Source: Rubellimicrobium thermophilum DSM 16684
GTDB taxonomy: Bacteria; Pseudomonadota; Alphaproteobacteria; Rhodobacterales; Rhodobacteraceae
DNA: 64,000 bases
Assembly (NCBI RefSeq): GCF_000442315.1
Contig: NZ_KE557323.1
Span: forward strand, 17,392-81,391
Direction: 5' to 3'
A program made the position numbers and the translations under genes. The stretch's first letter is position 1. Each line of letters starts with the position of its first letter. Under the pieces are notes generated by a model. That model was not told the origin of the DNA and made no database searches. It saw only the letters and a list, made by a program, of their open reading frames with translations. Positions 18,231 to 27,730 of the stretch are shown one piece after another.

Positions 18231-19096
18231 CAGGCCACCGCCTGAAGCCGCACGCGCGGGCGCAGGCCGAGCGCAAGGCAGATGTCGCGCGTCAGATCCG
18301 GCCGGTTGAGCGTGTAGAAGTGGAGGTGCTCCACCCCCCCCGCAATCAGCCTTTCGCAGAGCGAGGTGGCCGTGGCCAGCGCCAGAAGCCGCGTCGTCCC
18401 GTCGCGTTCGGCATTCTCGAAAGCCTGGGCGGTGGCGGGGGGAATCGCCGTGCCGCAGCGTTCGGCAAACCGGCGGGCGCCGGCCCAGCTCTGGACGGGC
18501 AGGATGCCGGGCACGATCCGTTCGGCCGGCAGGCCTGCTGCAGCACAGGCATCGCGGAAGCGGAAGAAGGTCTCGGGCCGGAAGAAGAACTGGGTGATAG
18601 CCGACGAAGCCCCCGCATCGAACTTGCGCCGCAGCCAGTCGATCCCGGCCTGTGCATCAGGCGCCTCCGGGTGGGTTTCGGGGTAGGCCCCCACATGGAT
18701 GCGGAAGCGCCCCGTTGCGGCCAGGGCCTCGATCAGCTCCACCGAGGAGGCGAAACCCTCCGGATGCGGCACGAAGCGTGCCTCACCCCCGGGCGGGTCG
18801 CCGCGCAGCGCAACGATGTCCTTCACCCCAGCCGCCGCATAGGATTCGGCGATGGCCAGCGTCTCCTCCCGCGTCTGCTCCACGCAGGTCAGATGCGCGG
18901 CCACCGGCAGGCCGGTGGTCTGACGGATGGTCGTCACGGCCTCATGCGTCAGCGTCCGGGTCGTCCCCCCCGCCCCATAGGTGACCGAGACGAAGGCAGG
19001 CTCGAAGGGGGCCAGCGCCTGAAGCGTGTCCCACAGGCGGAAGGACGCGGCCAGATCGCGGGGAGGAAAGAATTCGTAACTGACGGCGACGGACAT
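18230..19096 (-). CDS. metF: Methylenetetrahydrofolate reductase (MetF)
   Basis: FAD enzyme reducing 5,10-methylene-THF to 5-methyl-THF for methionine synthesis. The 288-residue bacterial-length protein shows SYEFFPPRD at the start, VSVTYGAGGTTR, AHLTCVE, DIVALRGDPP, and AITQFFFRPE. The start MSVAVSYEFF at 19096 has AGGAGT 9 nt upstream. It is divergent from a LysR gene that is almost certainly metR, and the 85-bp gap holds a MetR-type site. A second, sequence-distinct MTHFR lies at 61979. Confidence 0.94.
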   Translation of the reverse strand: MSVAVSYEFFPPRDLAASFRLWDTLQALAPFEPAFVSVTYGAGGTTRTLTHEAVTTIRQTTGLPVAAHLTCVEQTREETLAIAESYAAAGVKDIVALRGDPPGGEARFVPHPEGFASSVELIEALAATGRFRIHVGAYPETHPEAPDAQAGIDWLRRKFDAGASSAITQFFFRPETFFRFRDACAAAGLPAERIVPGILPVQSWAGARRFAERCGTAIPPATAQAFENAERDGTTRLLALATATSLCERLIAGGVEHLHFYTLNRPDLTRDICLALGLRPRVRLQAVA

Positions 19097-19140
19097 CGGC
19101 GAACTCCTGTGACGGGCTGCTTGTCCCATATCCTCTCCCA

Positions 19141-19162
19141 TGAGACAAATTCATAATTCTCA
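19141..19162. promoter_or_regulatory. Putative MetR operator between metF and metR
   Basis: TGAGA arms at 19141-19145 and 19158-19162 bound an AT-rich imperfect dyad. Within it TGAG-N5-TTCA (19141-19153) differs by one base from the MetR consensus TGAA-N5-TTCA. It sits midway between metF (leftward, start 19096) and metR (rightward, TTG at 19182). This is the classic arrangement for LysR autoregulation and target activation with homocysteine as co-effector. Confidence 0.6.
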
Positions 19163-19181
19163 CGATCTTCATGAGGCGAAT

Positions 19182-20101
19182 TTGCATATCGAGTTCCGCC
19201 ATCTCCGAACGATCCAGGCCATCCACGAAACCGGCAGTTTGGCTGCGGCGGCCGAGCGGCTGGGTCTGACGCAATCCGCGCTGTCCCATCAGGTGCGGGC
19301 GATCGAGGAGCAGGCGGGCACGCCGCTCTTCCTGCGCGGGACCAAGCCGCTGCGCCTGTCGCCTGCGGGGCGGCGGTTGCTGGCAGCGGCCGAGGTGATC
19401 CTGCCGCAGATCGCCGCTCTCGAAGCCGAGTTCTCGGGACTGGCGCAGGGGCGGGCAGGTCGGATGCATGTTGCCATCGAATGCCATGCCTGTTTCGAAT
19501 GGCTGCTGCCCGTGCTCGACCGGTTTCGCCGGGCCTGGCCGGAGGTGGATATCGACATCCGCCCCGGCCTGGCCTTCGATGCGCTGCCGGCGCTGCGGCG
19601 GGGCGATGTGGATCTCGTGGTGTCCTCAGACCCGGAGGATCTGCCGGGTGTGACCTTCCTGCCGCTCTTCGACTATCAGCCCGTCCTGGTCTGCGCCGAA
19701 ACCCATCCGCTGGCTGCCAAGGACTGGGTCGAGGCGGCGGATTTCCGAGGGCAGGCCCTGCTGACCTATCCGGTGGAGCGTTCGCGGCTCGATCTGTTCA
19801 CCGAACTTCTGTCACCTGCAGGGGTCGAGCCGGCCTCGGTGCGGAAGGTGGAACTGACGGCGATGATCCTGCTTCTGGTCGCGGCTGGGCGGGGGGTGAC
19901 GGTGCTGCCGGACTGGGTGATGCGCGCGGCCCGAACCGGCGGCACGGCGGGCGGTCTGGCGGTGCGGCCGCTGCGGCGCGACGGCGGCCGGTGATTCGGC
20001 GCCTTCATGCTGCGGTGCGCAGCGAGGAGGCCAGTCTGCCCTATGTGGCCCATCTGATCCGTCTGGCCCGGGAGGAGGGAGTGCGGATCGGCCATGGCTG
20101 A
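19182..20101 (+). CDS. metR: LysR-family regulator, MetR type (frameshifted near the C terminus)
   Basis: Activator of methionine genes. HIEFRHLRTIQAIHETGSLA and AERLGLTQSALSHQVRAIEE form the N-terminal HTH, followed by a LysR substrate domain. The start is taken as TTG at 19182 because GAGG lies 5 nt upstream and MHIEFRHL is the family N terminus. An in-frame ATG at 19140 would put codons over the operator. As written the frame stops at 19994. Adding one G near 19990 continues into RRLHAAVRSEEASLPYVAHL and ends at 20101, giving 306 residues, the MetR length. Confidence 0.85.
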
Positions 20102-20164
20102 GGCGCTTGCAGGGGACGGCCGCGCCCCCTATAGCCCCCCCCTGACCCGACAGGAGGCCCCCGG

Positions 20165-20954
20165 ATGCCCAGCGCCAATCTCAATGTCATGGTCCGGGCC
20201 GCCCGCAAGGCAGGCCGCCAGCTTCTGAAGGATTTCGCCGAGGTCGAGCAGCTTCAGGTCTCGATCAAGGGGCCGGGCGATTTCGTCAGCCGCGCTGACC
20301 GGCAGGCCGAACAGACCCTGCGCCAGATGCTGACCGAGGCACGCCCCACCTACGGCTTTCTCGGCGAGGAGGGCGGCGGGACGGCCGGCGAGGATCCCAC
20401 GCGGCGCTGGATCGTCGACCCGCTGGACGGGACGACGAATTTCCTTCACGGCCTGCCGCACTGGGCCGTTTCCATCGCTCTCGAGCACAAAGGGCAGATC
20501 GTGGCCGGGGTGATCCACGATCCCGTCAAGGACGAGACCTTCTGGGCCGAGAAGGGTGAGGGGGCCTGGCTCAACGAAAGCCGCATCCGGGTGAGTGCGC
20601 GCACACGCCTGTCCGAGGCGCTGTTCGCTACCGGCATCCCCTTCGGCCCGCGCAACACCCTGCCTGCGACGCTGCAGGATCTGGCGCGGCTGATGCCCGA
20701 ATGCGCGGGGGTGCGGCGGCTGGGATCGGCGGCGCTCGACCTCGCCTATGTCGCCGCGGGACGCTACGATGGCTTCTGGGAACGGGGCCTGAACCCCTGG
20801 GACATGGCGGCGGGTCTGCTGATCGTGCAGGAGGCGGGGGGGCCTTGTCGGGGCTATCCGCGACGGCCACAGACCGCTGGAGCATGGCGATGTCATCGCC
20901 GCCAATGCCGGCATCTTCGAGAAGTTCGCCGCCATCATCCGGGCACGGGGCTGA
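20165..20954 (+). CDS. suhB: Inositol monophosphatase family protein (frameshifted)
   Basis: Mg-dependent phosphatase of the IMPase/SuhB family. The motifs are GEEGGGTAGEDPTRRWIVDP then LDGTTNFLHGLPHWAVSIAL (metal-site DPLDGTTNF, about residues 84-92), and GLNPWDMAAGLLIVQEAGG near residue 210. The frame breaks at the 7-G run 20836-20842. Removing one G continues through LVGAIRDG, EHGDVIAANAGIFEKF and a stop at 20954, giving 262 residues, the normal size. GGAGG precedes the ATG. As written, the product gains a long unrelated tail. SuhB in this order may act as phosphatase or in rRNA antitermination; sequence cannot decide. Confidence 0.9.
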
Positions 20955-20998
20955 CAGCAGGCAAAGGGGGCAGCGGGCAGGGGCCGCCCGACCCCTCC

Positions 20999-21748
20999 TC
21001 AGCGCCGCCGACGGACCCGCGGCACCCGTGTCGGGCTGAGCGCTCCATAGGCCGCATCGGGATGGGGCGGGTGGCCATGGGTGCGCTCCCAGAAGGCCGG
21101 ACCGCCCCGCGCGAGCCAGATCGGCAGGATCAGCCCGAGCCCCACGACGAATCCCCCCGCATGGGCCCAGTAGGCCACACCGCCGGCCTCCGGATCGGCC
21201 CCCACGCCGCCCAGAAGCTGCAGCCCGAACCACAGCGCCAGCATCAGCCAGGCCGGGACCGGGACGATGCGGATCAGGATGACGATGAAGATCAGCACAT
21301 CCACCCGGGCGCGCGGGAACAGCAGCAGATAGCCCCCCATCACTCCGGCGATGGCCCCGGAGGCGCCGATCGTCGGCACCCAGGAGAAGGGCGCCGCCCA
21401 CCAGTGCACGAGCCCCGCCCCCACGCCGGATGCGAGATAGAAGGCCAGAAAGCCCGCATGGCCCAGCACGTCCTCGAGATTGTCACCGAAGACGAACAGG
21501 AACAGCATGTTCCCGATCAGATGCATCCAGCCCCCATGAAGGAAGGTGGAGGTCAGGAGCGTCCCCCAGCCATCCCCTGCGCTGAGCCGCGCCGGCACGA
21601 GGGCATAGGCGTCATAGAGGGCCCAGAGTTCGCGCGGGGTCTGGAGACTCGACACGACCCAGAGATGGATGCCCACATTGAGCACGATCAACGCCCAGGT
21701 CACGAAGGGTGTGCCGGCAGAGGGATTGTGATCGCGGATGGGAAACAT
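20999..21748 (-). CDS. Rhomboid family intramembrane serine protease
   Basis: A 249-residue membrane protein with six to seven hydrophobic segments. The catalytic serine lies in TIGASGAIAGVMGGY (GxSG motif, about residue 130) and the paired histidine in VAYWAHAGGFVVGL (about residue 194). TFLHGGWMHLIGNMLFLFVF is the rhomboid HxxxN region (about 68-87). The Arg-rich tail (RVPRVRRRR) is cytoplasmic. Substrate is unknown. It is convergent with the inositol phosphatase gene. Confidence 0.9.
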   Translation of the reverse strand: MFPIRDHNPSAGTPFVTWALIVLNVGIHLWVVSSLQTPRELWALYDAYALVPARLSAGDGWGTLLTSTFLHGGWMHLIGNMLFLFVFGDNLEDVLGHAGFLAFYLASGVGAGLVHWWAAPFSWVPTIGASGAIAGVMGGYLLLFPRARVDVLIFIVILIRIVPVPAWLMLALWFGLQLLGGVGADPEAGGVAYWAHAGGFVVGLGLILPIWLARGGPAFWERTHGHPPHPDAAYGALSPTRVPRVRRRR

Positions 21749-21859
21749 GGAAGGCCTCGGGCGGGGATGCCTTCAGCCTAGCGCCTGTCAGACAGATGCC
21801 AAGCGCTCCGGATCGGCGGAGCGGCAGGCGGCCGCTGGTCGGAGATGAAAGGGGACAGT

Positions 21860-22506
21860 ATGGAGCCTGTCGATCTCTACTGCGAACGGACGGGCCGGAA
21901 TTCTGGGCCGAGCCGGTCAATGCCCTGTCGAATGCGGCGTTTCTTCTCGCCGCGTTCCTCGCTTGGCGCCGCTGGGGGAAGGACCCGCTCTGCGCGGCGC
22001 TGGCCATGGTCCTGGGTGTGATCGGCATCGGCAGCTTCCTGTTCCACACCCTCGCCACATCCTGGGCGGCGGCGGCGGATGTCCTGCCGATCCTCGGTTT
22101 CATCCTGCTCTATGTCTGGGCCGCGCAGCGCCGCTTCTGGGGGCAGGGGCGGCTTGTCTCGGGGCTTTTGACGGCGGCGACCCTGCCCTGGATCGCGGCC
22201 CTGGCGCCGGTTTTCGCGGCTCTTCCGGGATTTCGCATCTCGGCGGTCTACTGGCCGGTGCCCTTGCTGATCCTGATCCATGCCGGGCTTCTGTATCGCC
22301 GGCGGCCGGCGCTCGCGCAGGGGCTGGCGGCGGGGGCAGGAATCCTGTGCCTCTCTCTGGTCTTCCGCTCGCTCGATGGGGTGTTGTGCGGGGCGGTTCC
22401 GATGGGGACGCATGTCCTGTGGCATCTTCTCAATGCGCTGATGCTGGGCTGGATGATCGAGCTGCTGGGCCGACACGGGGTTGCCGCCCCCGCAAGCCGG
22501 CGCTAA
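21860..22506 (+). CDS. Ceramidase-family integral membrane protein (frameshifted near the N terminus)
   Basis: Resembles the alkaline ceramidase/CREST membrane hydrolases. The reconstructed N terminus is MEPVDLYCER joined to DGPEFWAEPVNALSNAAFLL, followed by about six more hydrophobic segments. His/Asp/Ser residues typical of the family appear in GSFLFHTLATSWAAAADVLP and GTHVLWHLLNALML. The two frames join if one G is added near 21888. The result is 215 residues ending at 22506. In bacteria these proteins are mostly uncharacterised, so ceramide hydrolysis should not be assumed. Confidence 0.75.
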
Positions 22507-22547
22507 GCGGGCGCGACATGCCCGCCCCCGCAGGGAGCCGCAGCCCG

Positions 22548-22835
22548 ATGGCCATCGACACCGACACCGCTCGCAAGATCGCCCGCCTGGCCCGCATCCG
22601 CGTCGAGGAGGACCGCCTTCCGGCACTGGCCCGCGAGTTCGACGCCATCCTGGGTTTTGTCGCCCAGCTCGAGGAAGTCGATGTGGAAGGCGTGGAGCCG
22701 ATGACATCGGTCACGCCCATGCGCCTCAAGCGGCGACCCGATGTCGTCACCGATGGCAACCGGCAGGCCGAGGTCCTGCTCAACGCTCCTGATGCCCGCG
22801 AGGGTTTCTTTGCCGTCCCGAAGGTGGTGGAATGA
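22548..22835 (+). CDS. gatC: Asp-tRNA(Asn)/Glu-tRNA(Gln) amidotransferase subunit C
   Basis: Small subunit stabilising GatA in the transamidase that makes Gln-tRNA(Gln) and Asn-tRNA(Asn). The 95 residues include [20 protein letters not shown] and the C-terminal region [20 protein letters not shown], both diagnostic. It overlaps gatA by ATGA. An in-frame ATG at 22518 is possible, but 22548 gives the family start ([12 protein letters not shown]). Confidence 0.94.
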   Translation: MAIDTDTARKIARLARIRVEEDRLPALAREFDAILGFVAQLEEVDVEGVEPMTSVTPMRLKRRPDVVTDGNRQAEVLLNAPDAREGFFAVPKVVE

Positions 22836-24314
22836 CCGATCTGACCGCTCTCACCATCGCCGAAGCGCGCGATGCGCTCCGCAACCGGTCGATTACGGCG
22901 CCCGATCTGACCGAAGCCCTGATCGCCGCCATCGAGGCCGGGCGTCCTCTCAACGCCTTCGTGCACGAGACCTTCGACCTTGCTCGGCAGCAGGCCGAGG
23001 CCGCGCAGCGGCGGCTGGATGCAGGCATGGCCCCCGATCTGTGCGGCATCCCGATCGGCATCAAGGACCTGTTCTGCATGGAGGGCGTGCCGACACAGGC
23101 CGCCTCGCGCATTCTCGAGGGGTTCCGCCCCCCCTACGAATCGACCGTGACACAGCAGTTGCGCAAGGCCGGCGCGGTGACCATGGGCAAGCTCAACATG
23201 GACGAGTTCGCCATGGGGAGCAGCAACGAGACCTCTGTCTACGGCCCGGCGGTCAATCCCTGGCGGCGGCGGGGTGACGACACCCCGCTGACGCCCGGCG
23301 GCTCCTCGGGCGGGTCGGCGGCGGCAGTGGCGGCGGGGCTGTGCCTGGCGGCGACGGGGACGGATACCGGCGGATCGATCCGCCAACCGGCGGCCTTTAC
23401 CGGGATCGTCGGGCTCAAGCCCACCTATGGGCGCGTCTCGCGCTGGGGGATCGTGGCCTTCGCCTCCTCGCTCGATCAGGCCGGGCCGATGACCCGCACC
23501 GTGCGCGATGCGGCCATCCTGCTGTCGGCGATGGCCGGGCATGACCCCCTGGATTCGACATCGGCCGACCTGCCCGTGCCCGACTACGAGGCGATGCTCA
23601 CGGGGGACATCCGCGGCAAGGTCATCGGCATCCCGCGCGAATACCGCATGGACGGCATGCCGGAGGCCATCGAGGCCCTCTGGGCGCGCGGGCGCGAGAT
23701 GCTGGCCGATGCGGGGGCCACGATCCGCGACATCTCGTTGCCGCATACGAAGTATGCGCTGCCGGCCTATTACGTGATCGCGCCGGCCGAGGCGTCGTCC
23801 AATCTCGCGCGTTATGACGGGGTGCGCTACGGGCGCCGCGCGCGCCTCGCCCAGGGTGACGGCATCATCGAGATGTACGAGAAGACCCGCGCCGAAGGCT
23901 TTGGCCCCGAGGTGCAGCGCCGGGTGATGATCGGCACCTATGTCCTGTCGGCCGGTTTCTACGACGCCTATTACAACCGGGCACGCCGCGTCCGCACCCT
24001 CATCCGGCGGGATTTCGAACAGGCCTTTGCCAGCGGCGTCGATGCGATCCTGACCCCGGCACCCCCTCGGCCGCTTCCCCCTCGGGCAGCGCTTCGAGGA
24101 TCCGGTGCAGATGTATCTCAACGACGTGTTCACGGTGACCGTCAATCTCGCCGGTCTGCCGGGGATCAGCGTGCCGGCGGGGCTGGATGCCGAGGGGCTG
24201 CCGCTCGGTCTCCAGCTCATCGGGCGTCCCTGGGAGGAGGGGGATCTGCTGAACATCGCCCAGGCGATCGAAGCCCGGGCAGGGTTCTTGGCAAGGCCGG
24301 CGAAGTGGTGGTAG
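22832..24314 (+). CDS. gatA: Asp-tRNA(Asn)/Glu-tRNA(Gln) amidotransferase subunit A (frameshifted)
   Basis: Amidase subunit releasing ammonia from glutamine for the transamidase. The Ser-cisSer-Lys apparatus is visible: [20 protein letters not shown] contains the Lys, and [18 protein letters not shown] and [20 protein letters not shown] the serines. The frame is lost between 24060 and 24098. The tail [20 protein letters not shown] to the stop at 24314 is in another frame. Either one inserted C or two missing bases explains it; the two-base version restores a family-like TPATPSAAFPLG junction and 494 residues. It is essential in organisms lacking GlnRS. gatB is not in this window. Confidence 0.93.
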
Positions 24315-24364
24315 GCAGCCCTGTCCAGGGGGCGGGACGCTGACACGACGGAACGGGGGATACC

Positions 24365-25180
24365 ATGCGTGCGATCCTCGCAATCGGGCTCTCTGGCGGG
24401 GTGCTCCTCTCTGCCTGCGCCCAGCCCATCCCCGACAGCGGGGCGGGCGTCGGCTTCGGTGACTATGCGCAATACGAGCTCGAGCGTGCGCGGCGCGAAG
24501 CGGCGCTGACCGGTGCACCCGCCGGGGGACTGGCGCCCCTGTCCATGCCGGCGGCCACCTATCCAGTGACGGCCGGCCCCGCAGCCTACGGCCCGGCCTA
24601 CAATCCGGCCCCGGTCGGGGCGTCGGGCAGCTTCGGGATGGCCACGGGCAGCGGATCGGTCACCTCGGCCGATCTGGCAGCGGCCGGAATCGGCACGGGC
24701 GGGGCCGTTCTGCCCGCCACATCCCCCGCCATCCCTGCTGCGGGCTGGCCTGCCGCATCGGCCCCTGCCGTGACGACGGCCTCTGCCCCCGCGGCGGCGC
24801 CGACGACCGAACCGGCCTGGAACCCCCAGGCGGACCCGCTGCGCGACAGCGGGCTCGAGGCGCGCCCCTCCAATGCGGCGCCGGTGATCGTGCCCGGCGC
24901 GGCCGCCACCGCGCCGGCCGTGCCCACCGGGCCGAACATCGTCGAATACGCGCTTTCGACCACCAATCAGCGCGGCGAGCCGCTCTATTCGCGCTTCATC
25001 TTCTCGACCCAGGCCCGGATGCAGCGCAACTGCGCCGATTACGCCAGCGCCGATGACGCCCAGCGGGACTTCCTTGCCCGCGGGGGGCCCCGGCGTGATC
25101 CCCGCGGTCTCGATCCGGACGGGGACGGGTTCGCCTGCGCATGGGATCCCGCCCCCTTCCGCGCGGCGGTTCGCGGCTGA
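24365..25180 (+). CDS. Excalibur-domain lipoprotein
   Basis: A 271-residue predicted lipoprotein. The signal peptide carries the lipobox LLSAC (Cys at about residue 18). A long Ala/Pro/Gly-rich, low-complexity linker follows (about 45-185). The C-terminal domain has two Cys and an EF-hand-like loop: RNCADYASADDAQRDFLARG then RGLDPDGDGFAC. This spacing fits the Excalibur calcium-binding motif. It probably sits in the periplasm anchored to a membrane. Its 3' end overlaps the amidase gene by 40 bp, suggesting a cell-envelope role; the exact function is unknown. Confidence 0.8.
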   Translation: MRAILAIGLSGGVLLSACAQPIPDSGAGVGFGDYAQYELERARREAALTGAPAGGLAPLSMPAATYPVTAGPAAYGPAYNPAPVGASGSFGMATGSGSVTSADLAAAGIGTGGAVLPATSPAIPAAGWPAASAPAVTTASAPAAAPTTEPAWNPQADPLRDSGLEARPSNAAPVIVPGAAATAPAVPTGPNIVEYALSTTNQRGEPLYSRFIFSTQARMQRNCADYASADDAQRDFLARGGPRRDPRGLDPDGDGFACAWDPAPFRAAVRG

Positions 25181-25848
25181 GCCTCTCGCCCAATCACGGT
25201 GAGCGGCGCGGGGGCGCGCGTCCGGACCTTGTCGTGATCCATTACACGGCGATGGAATCGGCTGCGCTCTCGCTGGCCCGGCTCTGCGATCCGGCGGCCC
25301 AGGTCTCGGCCCATTGGCTGATCGACACGGACGGCACCGTCACGGCCCTGGTCCCCGAGGAGCGCCGGGCCTGGCATGCCGGATCCGGCCGCTGGGGAGA
25401 GGTGACGGATGTGAACTCCCGCTCGATCGGAATCGAGCTGCAGAACCGTGGCGATCATCCTTTCGCGGCCGCGCAGATGACAGCGCTCGAAAGGCTTCTG
25501 GAGGGGATCCTCGACCGCTGGGCCATCCCGCCCGAGCGGGTCATCGGCCACAGCGACATGGCCCCCGCGCGCAAGGCCGATCCCGGCCCCCGCTTCGACT
25601 GGCGGCGCCTGGCACGGGCGGGGCTCTCGGTCTGGCCCGAGGAGGGCGCCAAGGCCGATCCGGCGCAGTTTCTCCCCGCGCTTCATGCCTTTGGCTATGA
25701 TCCTGCGCAGCCGCCGGCGGTGCTGTTGAGGGCCTTCCGCCTGCGATTCCGGCCCTGGGGCGAAGGGGCGCCGGACCCGCTCGATGCGGGCATGGCCTGC
25801 GATCTGGCCCGCCGCTTTCCGGTTGACCCTGCCCGCCCCGGCCCCTAG
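25141..25848 (+). CDS. N-acetylmuramoyl-L-alanine amidase (AmiD-like, Amidase_2)
   Basis: Zinc amidase cleaving the peptide from muramic acid or anhydro-muropeptides. In 235 residues it shows zinc ligands in LVVIHYTAMES, RRAWHAGSGRWGE and VIGHSDMAPARKADPGPRFDW (about residues 33, 80 and 140-160). RSIGIELQN is the family core strand. No signal peptide is visible, so it may be cytoplasmic (AmpD-like recycling) or the true start may differ. It begins inside the lipoprotein reading frame and ends just before rnpB. Confidence 0.87.
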   Translation: MGSRPLPRGGSRLSLSPNHGERRGGARPDLVVIHYTAMESAALSLARLCDPAAQVSAHWLIDTDGTVTALVPEERRAWHAGSGRWGEVTDVNSRSIGIELQNRGDHPFAAAQMTALERLLEGILDRWAIPPERVIGHSDMAPARKADPGPRFDWRRLARAGLSVWPEEGAKADPAQFLPALHAFGYDPAQPPAVLLRAFRLRFRPWGEGAPDPLDAGMACDLARRFPVDPARPGP

Positions 25849-25856
25849 ATCGGGAA

Positions 25857-26262
25857 CGCGCGGATGGCCGGATGACCGCGGGCAGCGCTGCCCGAGGAAA
25901 GTCCGGACTCCACAAGGCACGGTGCCGGGTAACGCCCGGCCGGGGTAACCCGAGGGAAAGCGCCACAGAGAACAGACCGCCTGCCGGACGCCCCTGACAG
26001 GGGCCGGCGGCAAGGGTGAAACGGTGGGGCAAGAGCCCACCGCGGGACGGGTAACCGGACCGGCACGGCAAGCCCCACCGGGAGCAATGCCGAATAGGGG
26101 TTCCGCGTCGGCCGCCCCGAAGGGGGTGGTCGGCAGGGTCGCCTGAGCCCGAGGAACCCGGGTAGGCAGCACGAGCCCGCCGGCAACGACGGGCCCAGAG
26201 GAATGGTCATCCAGGGGGGGCAACCCCCCGGACAGAATCCGGCTTACAGGCCGTCCGCGCCT
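25857..26262 (+). ncRNA. rnpB: RNase P RNA (class A)
   Basis: Catalytic RNA of RNase P. The conserved 5' core GAGGAAAGTCCGGACTCC lies around 25898-25916. Later core elements are AGGGTGAAACGGTGGGGCAA near 26013 and GACAGAATCCGGCTTACAGG near 26231-26250. The 5' CGCGCGGATGGCC pairs with 3' GGCCGTCCGCGC to close helix P1, which sets the ends to within a few bases. It is about 405 nt, normal for alphaproteobacteria. Confidence 0.96.
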
Positions 26263-26316
26263 TGTCTTTCCGTCCGTTGGCCCGACACGGCTTGCGCCTT
26301 GCAGGGCGATGGGATC

Positions 26317-27468
26317 ATGCTCCACACGCCGCAGGACGGAAAGGACCATGTCATCATGCCGCAGGCCGATGCCGCTCTTGCTCATGGAACCGGTCTGTCC
26401 CTTGCCCATGATCTGGGCTTTGTCGCCGGCATTCCCGGCGGAGCGGCAGGCGGGGTGGGGCTGGCCGTCTCGCTGCTCTCGGCGCTGCCCGATTGCGTCA
26501 AGCTTCTGGACCTTGACGGACGGCTCATCGCGATGAGCCATGCCGGCCTCTGCCTGATGGAGATCGACGATTTCGGGGCGATCCGGGGATGCGACTGGTG
26601 GACGCTCTGGCCGTCCGAGGCCGAGGACCAGCTGCGCCGCGCCGTTGCCCGCGCCAGGGCAGGAGAGACGGCGCGCTTCACGGCCTTCTGCCCGACAGCG
26701 AAGGGCACGCCCAAATGGTGGGAGGTGACGGTTGCGCCCATCCGTCAAGGCAAGATCGCCGAGGGCGCCGATGGCGTCACGGCCCTGTTGTCCGTCTCGC
26801 GCGATGTGACGGCCCAGATGGAGGCCCTGCAGGAGATCGAGACCCGCCGCGCCGAGGCCGAGGTTGCGCTCGCGCAGAGCCGGCTCCTGCTGCGCGAGAT
26901 CGATCATCGCGTCAAGAACAGCCTGATGCTGATCGTCGGGCTGCTGCGGATGCAGGCCCGCCAGAGCGCGGGCGAGGCCGAGGCCTGCCTGTCGGAGGCG
27001 GCACAGCGCGTGCTGACCGTGGCCGCAGTCCATGACCAGCTCTACCGCGCCGAGATGCCCGATGCGGTCCTGCTCGACGACTATCTGGGCCATCTCTGCA
27101 CGGATCTCGCCGCCGCCCTGCGCAATGGGGATGGTGCACGGATCGAGACGACGCTCGCCCCCCTGTCCGTCACGCCCGATCGCGCGGTGGCACTGGGGCT
27201 GATCCTGGCCGAGGTCGTGGCCAACGCCTTCCGGCATGCCCGGCTGGGGCCTGACAACGCCGTGCATGTCCGCCTCGCTGCCGAAGGGCCCGGTCGCGCA
27301 CAGCTTGTGGTCGAAGATGACGGTTGCGGCATGCCCGAGAGGACGGGGCAATCAGGCCTCGGGACGAGGGTTGTCCTGTCAAAGGCCGGCGAGATCGGGG
27401 GCGAGGCGCGCTGGTCGCCGCGCCAGGGCGGCGGCACGGTGTTCACGCTCGACTTTCCGCTGGCCTGA
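26317..27468 (+). CDS. PAS-domain histidine kinase (HisKA_2/HWE-like)
   Basis: A soluble 383-residue sensor kinase with no membrane segments. An N-terminal PAS-like domain (about residues 45-160; LPDCVKLLDLDGRLIAMSHA) is followed by the HisKA_2 phospho-acceptor box LLREIDHRVKNSLMLIVGLL, in which the His precedes RVKN. The ATPase domain has N-box EVVANAFRHARLG, G1 VEDDGCGMP and G2 SGLGTRVVLSKAGE. The start at 26317 is the first ATG after rnpB; 26356 is possible. No response regulator is adjacent; the nearest is at 28911. Such kinases in this class often feed general-stress or light signalling. Confidence 0.88.
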   Translation: MLHTPQDGKDHVIMPQADAALAHGTGLSLAHDLGFVAGIPGGAAGGVGLAVSLLSALPDCVKLLDLDGRLIAMSHAGLCLMEIDDFGAIRGCDWWTLWPSEAEDQLRRAVARARAGETARFTAFCPTAKGTPKWWEVTVAPIRQGKIAEGADGVTALLSVSRDVTAQMEALQEIETRRAEAEVALAQSRLLLREIDHRVKNSLMLIVGLLRMQARQSAGEAEACLSEAAQRVLTVAAVHDQLYRAEMPDAVLLDDYLGHLCTDLAAALRNGDGARIETTLAPLSVTPDRAVALGLILAEVVANAFRHARLGPDNAVHVRLAAEGPGRAQLVVEDDGCGMPERTGQSGLGTRVVLSKAGEIGGEARWSPRQGGGTVFTLDFPLA

Positions 27469-27562
27469 TGTGCAGCAGGGCGGTTGACAGTTCCGGCATG
27501 GCGGATAGAAGGCGGGCTTCACGGAAAGTCACGCAGGCCGGTGGCCCGCGACGGAGATCAGC

Positions 27563-27730
27563 ATGGCCAAGCCGACCACGATCAAGATCCGCCTCAATTC
27601 CTCGGCCGGGACCGGGCATTTCTACGTCACCAAGAAGAATGCCCGCACCATGACCGAAAAGATGACCGTGCGGAAATACGATCCTGTCGTGCGTAAGCAC
27701 GTCGAATACAAGGAAGGCAAGATCAAGTAG
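27563..27730 (+). CDS. rpmG: 50S ribosomal protein L33
   Basis: A 55-residue ribosomal protein starting [20 protein letters not shown] and ending [22 protein letters not shown] and [12 protein letters not shown] are diagnostic of L33. It lacks the CxxC zinc pairs, so it is the zinc-independent form. GGAGAT lies upstream of the ATG. It is a single gene downstream of the kinase on the same strand. Confidence 0.97.
   Translation: MAKPTTIKIRLNSSAGTGHFYVTKKNARTMTEKMTVRKYDPVVRKHVEYKEGKIK

Noticed and set aside
25039..27351. 770-residue minus-strand frame across the amidase, rnpB and the kinase
   Set aside because: It runs through the conserved rnpB RNA and is antisense to two identified genes.
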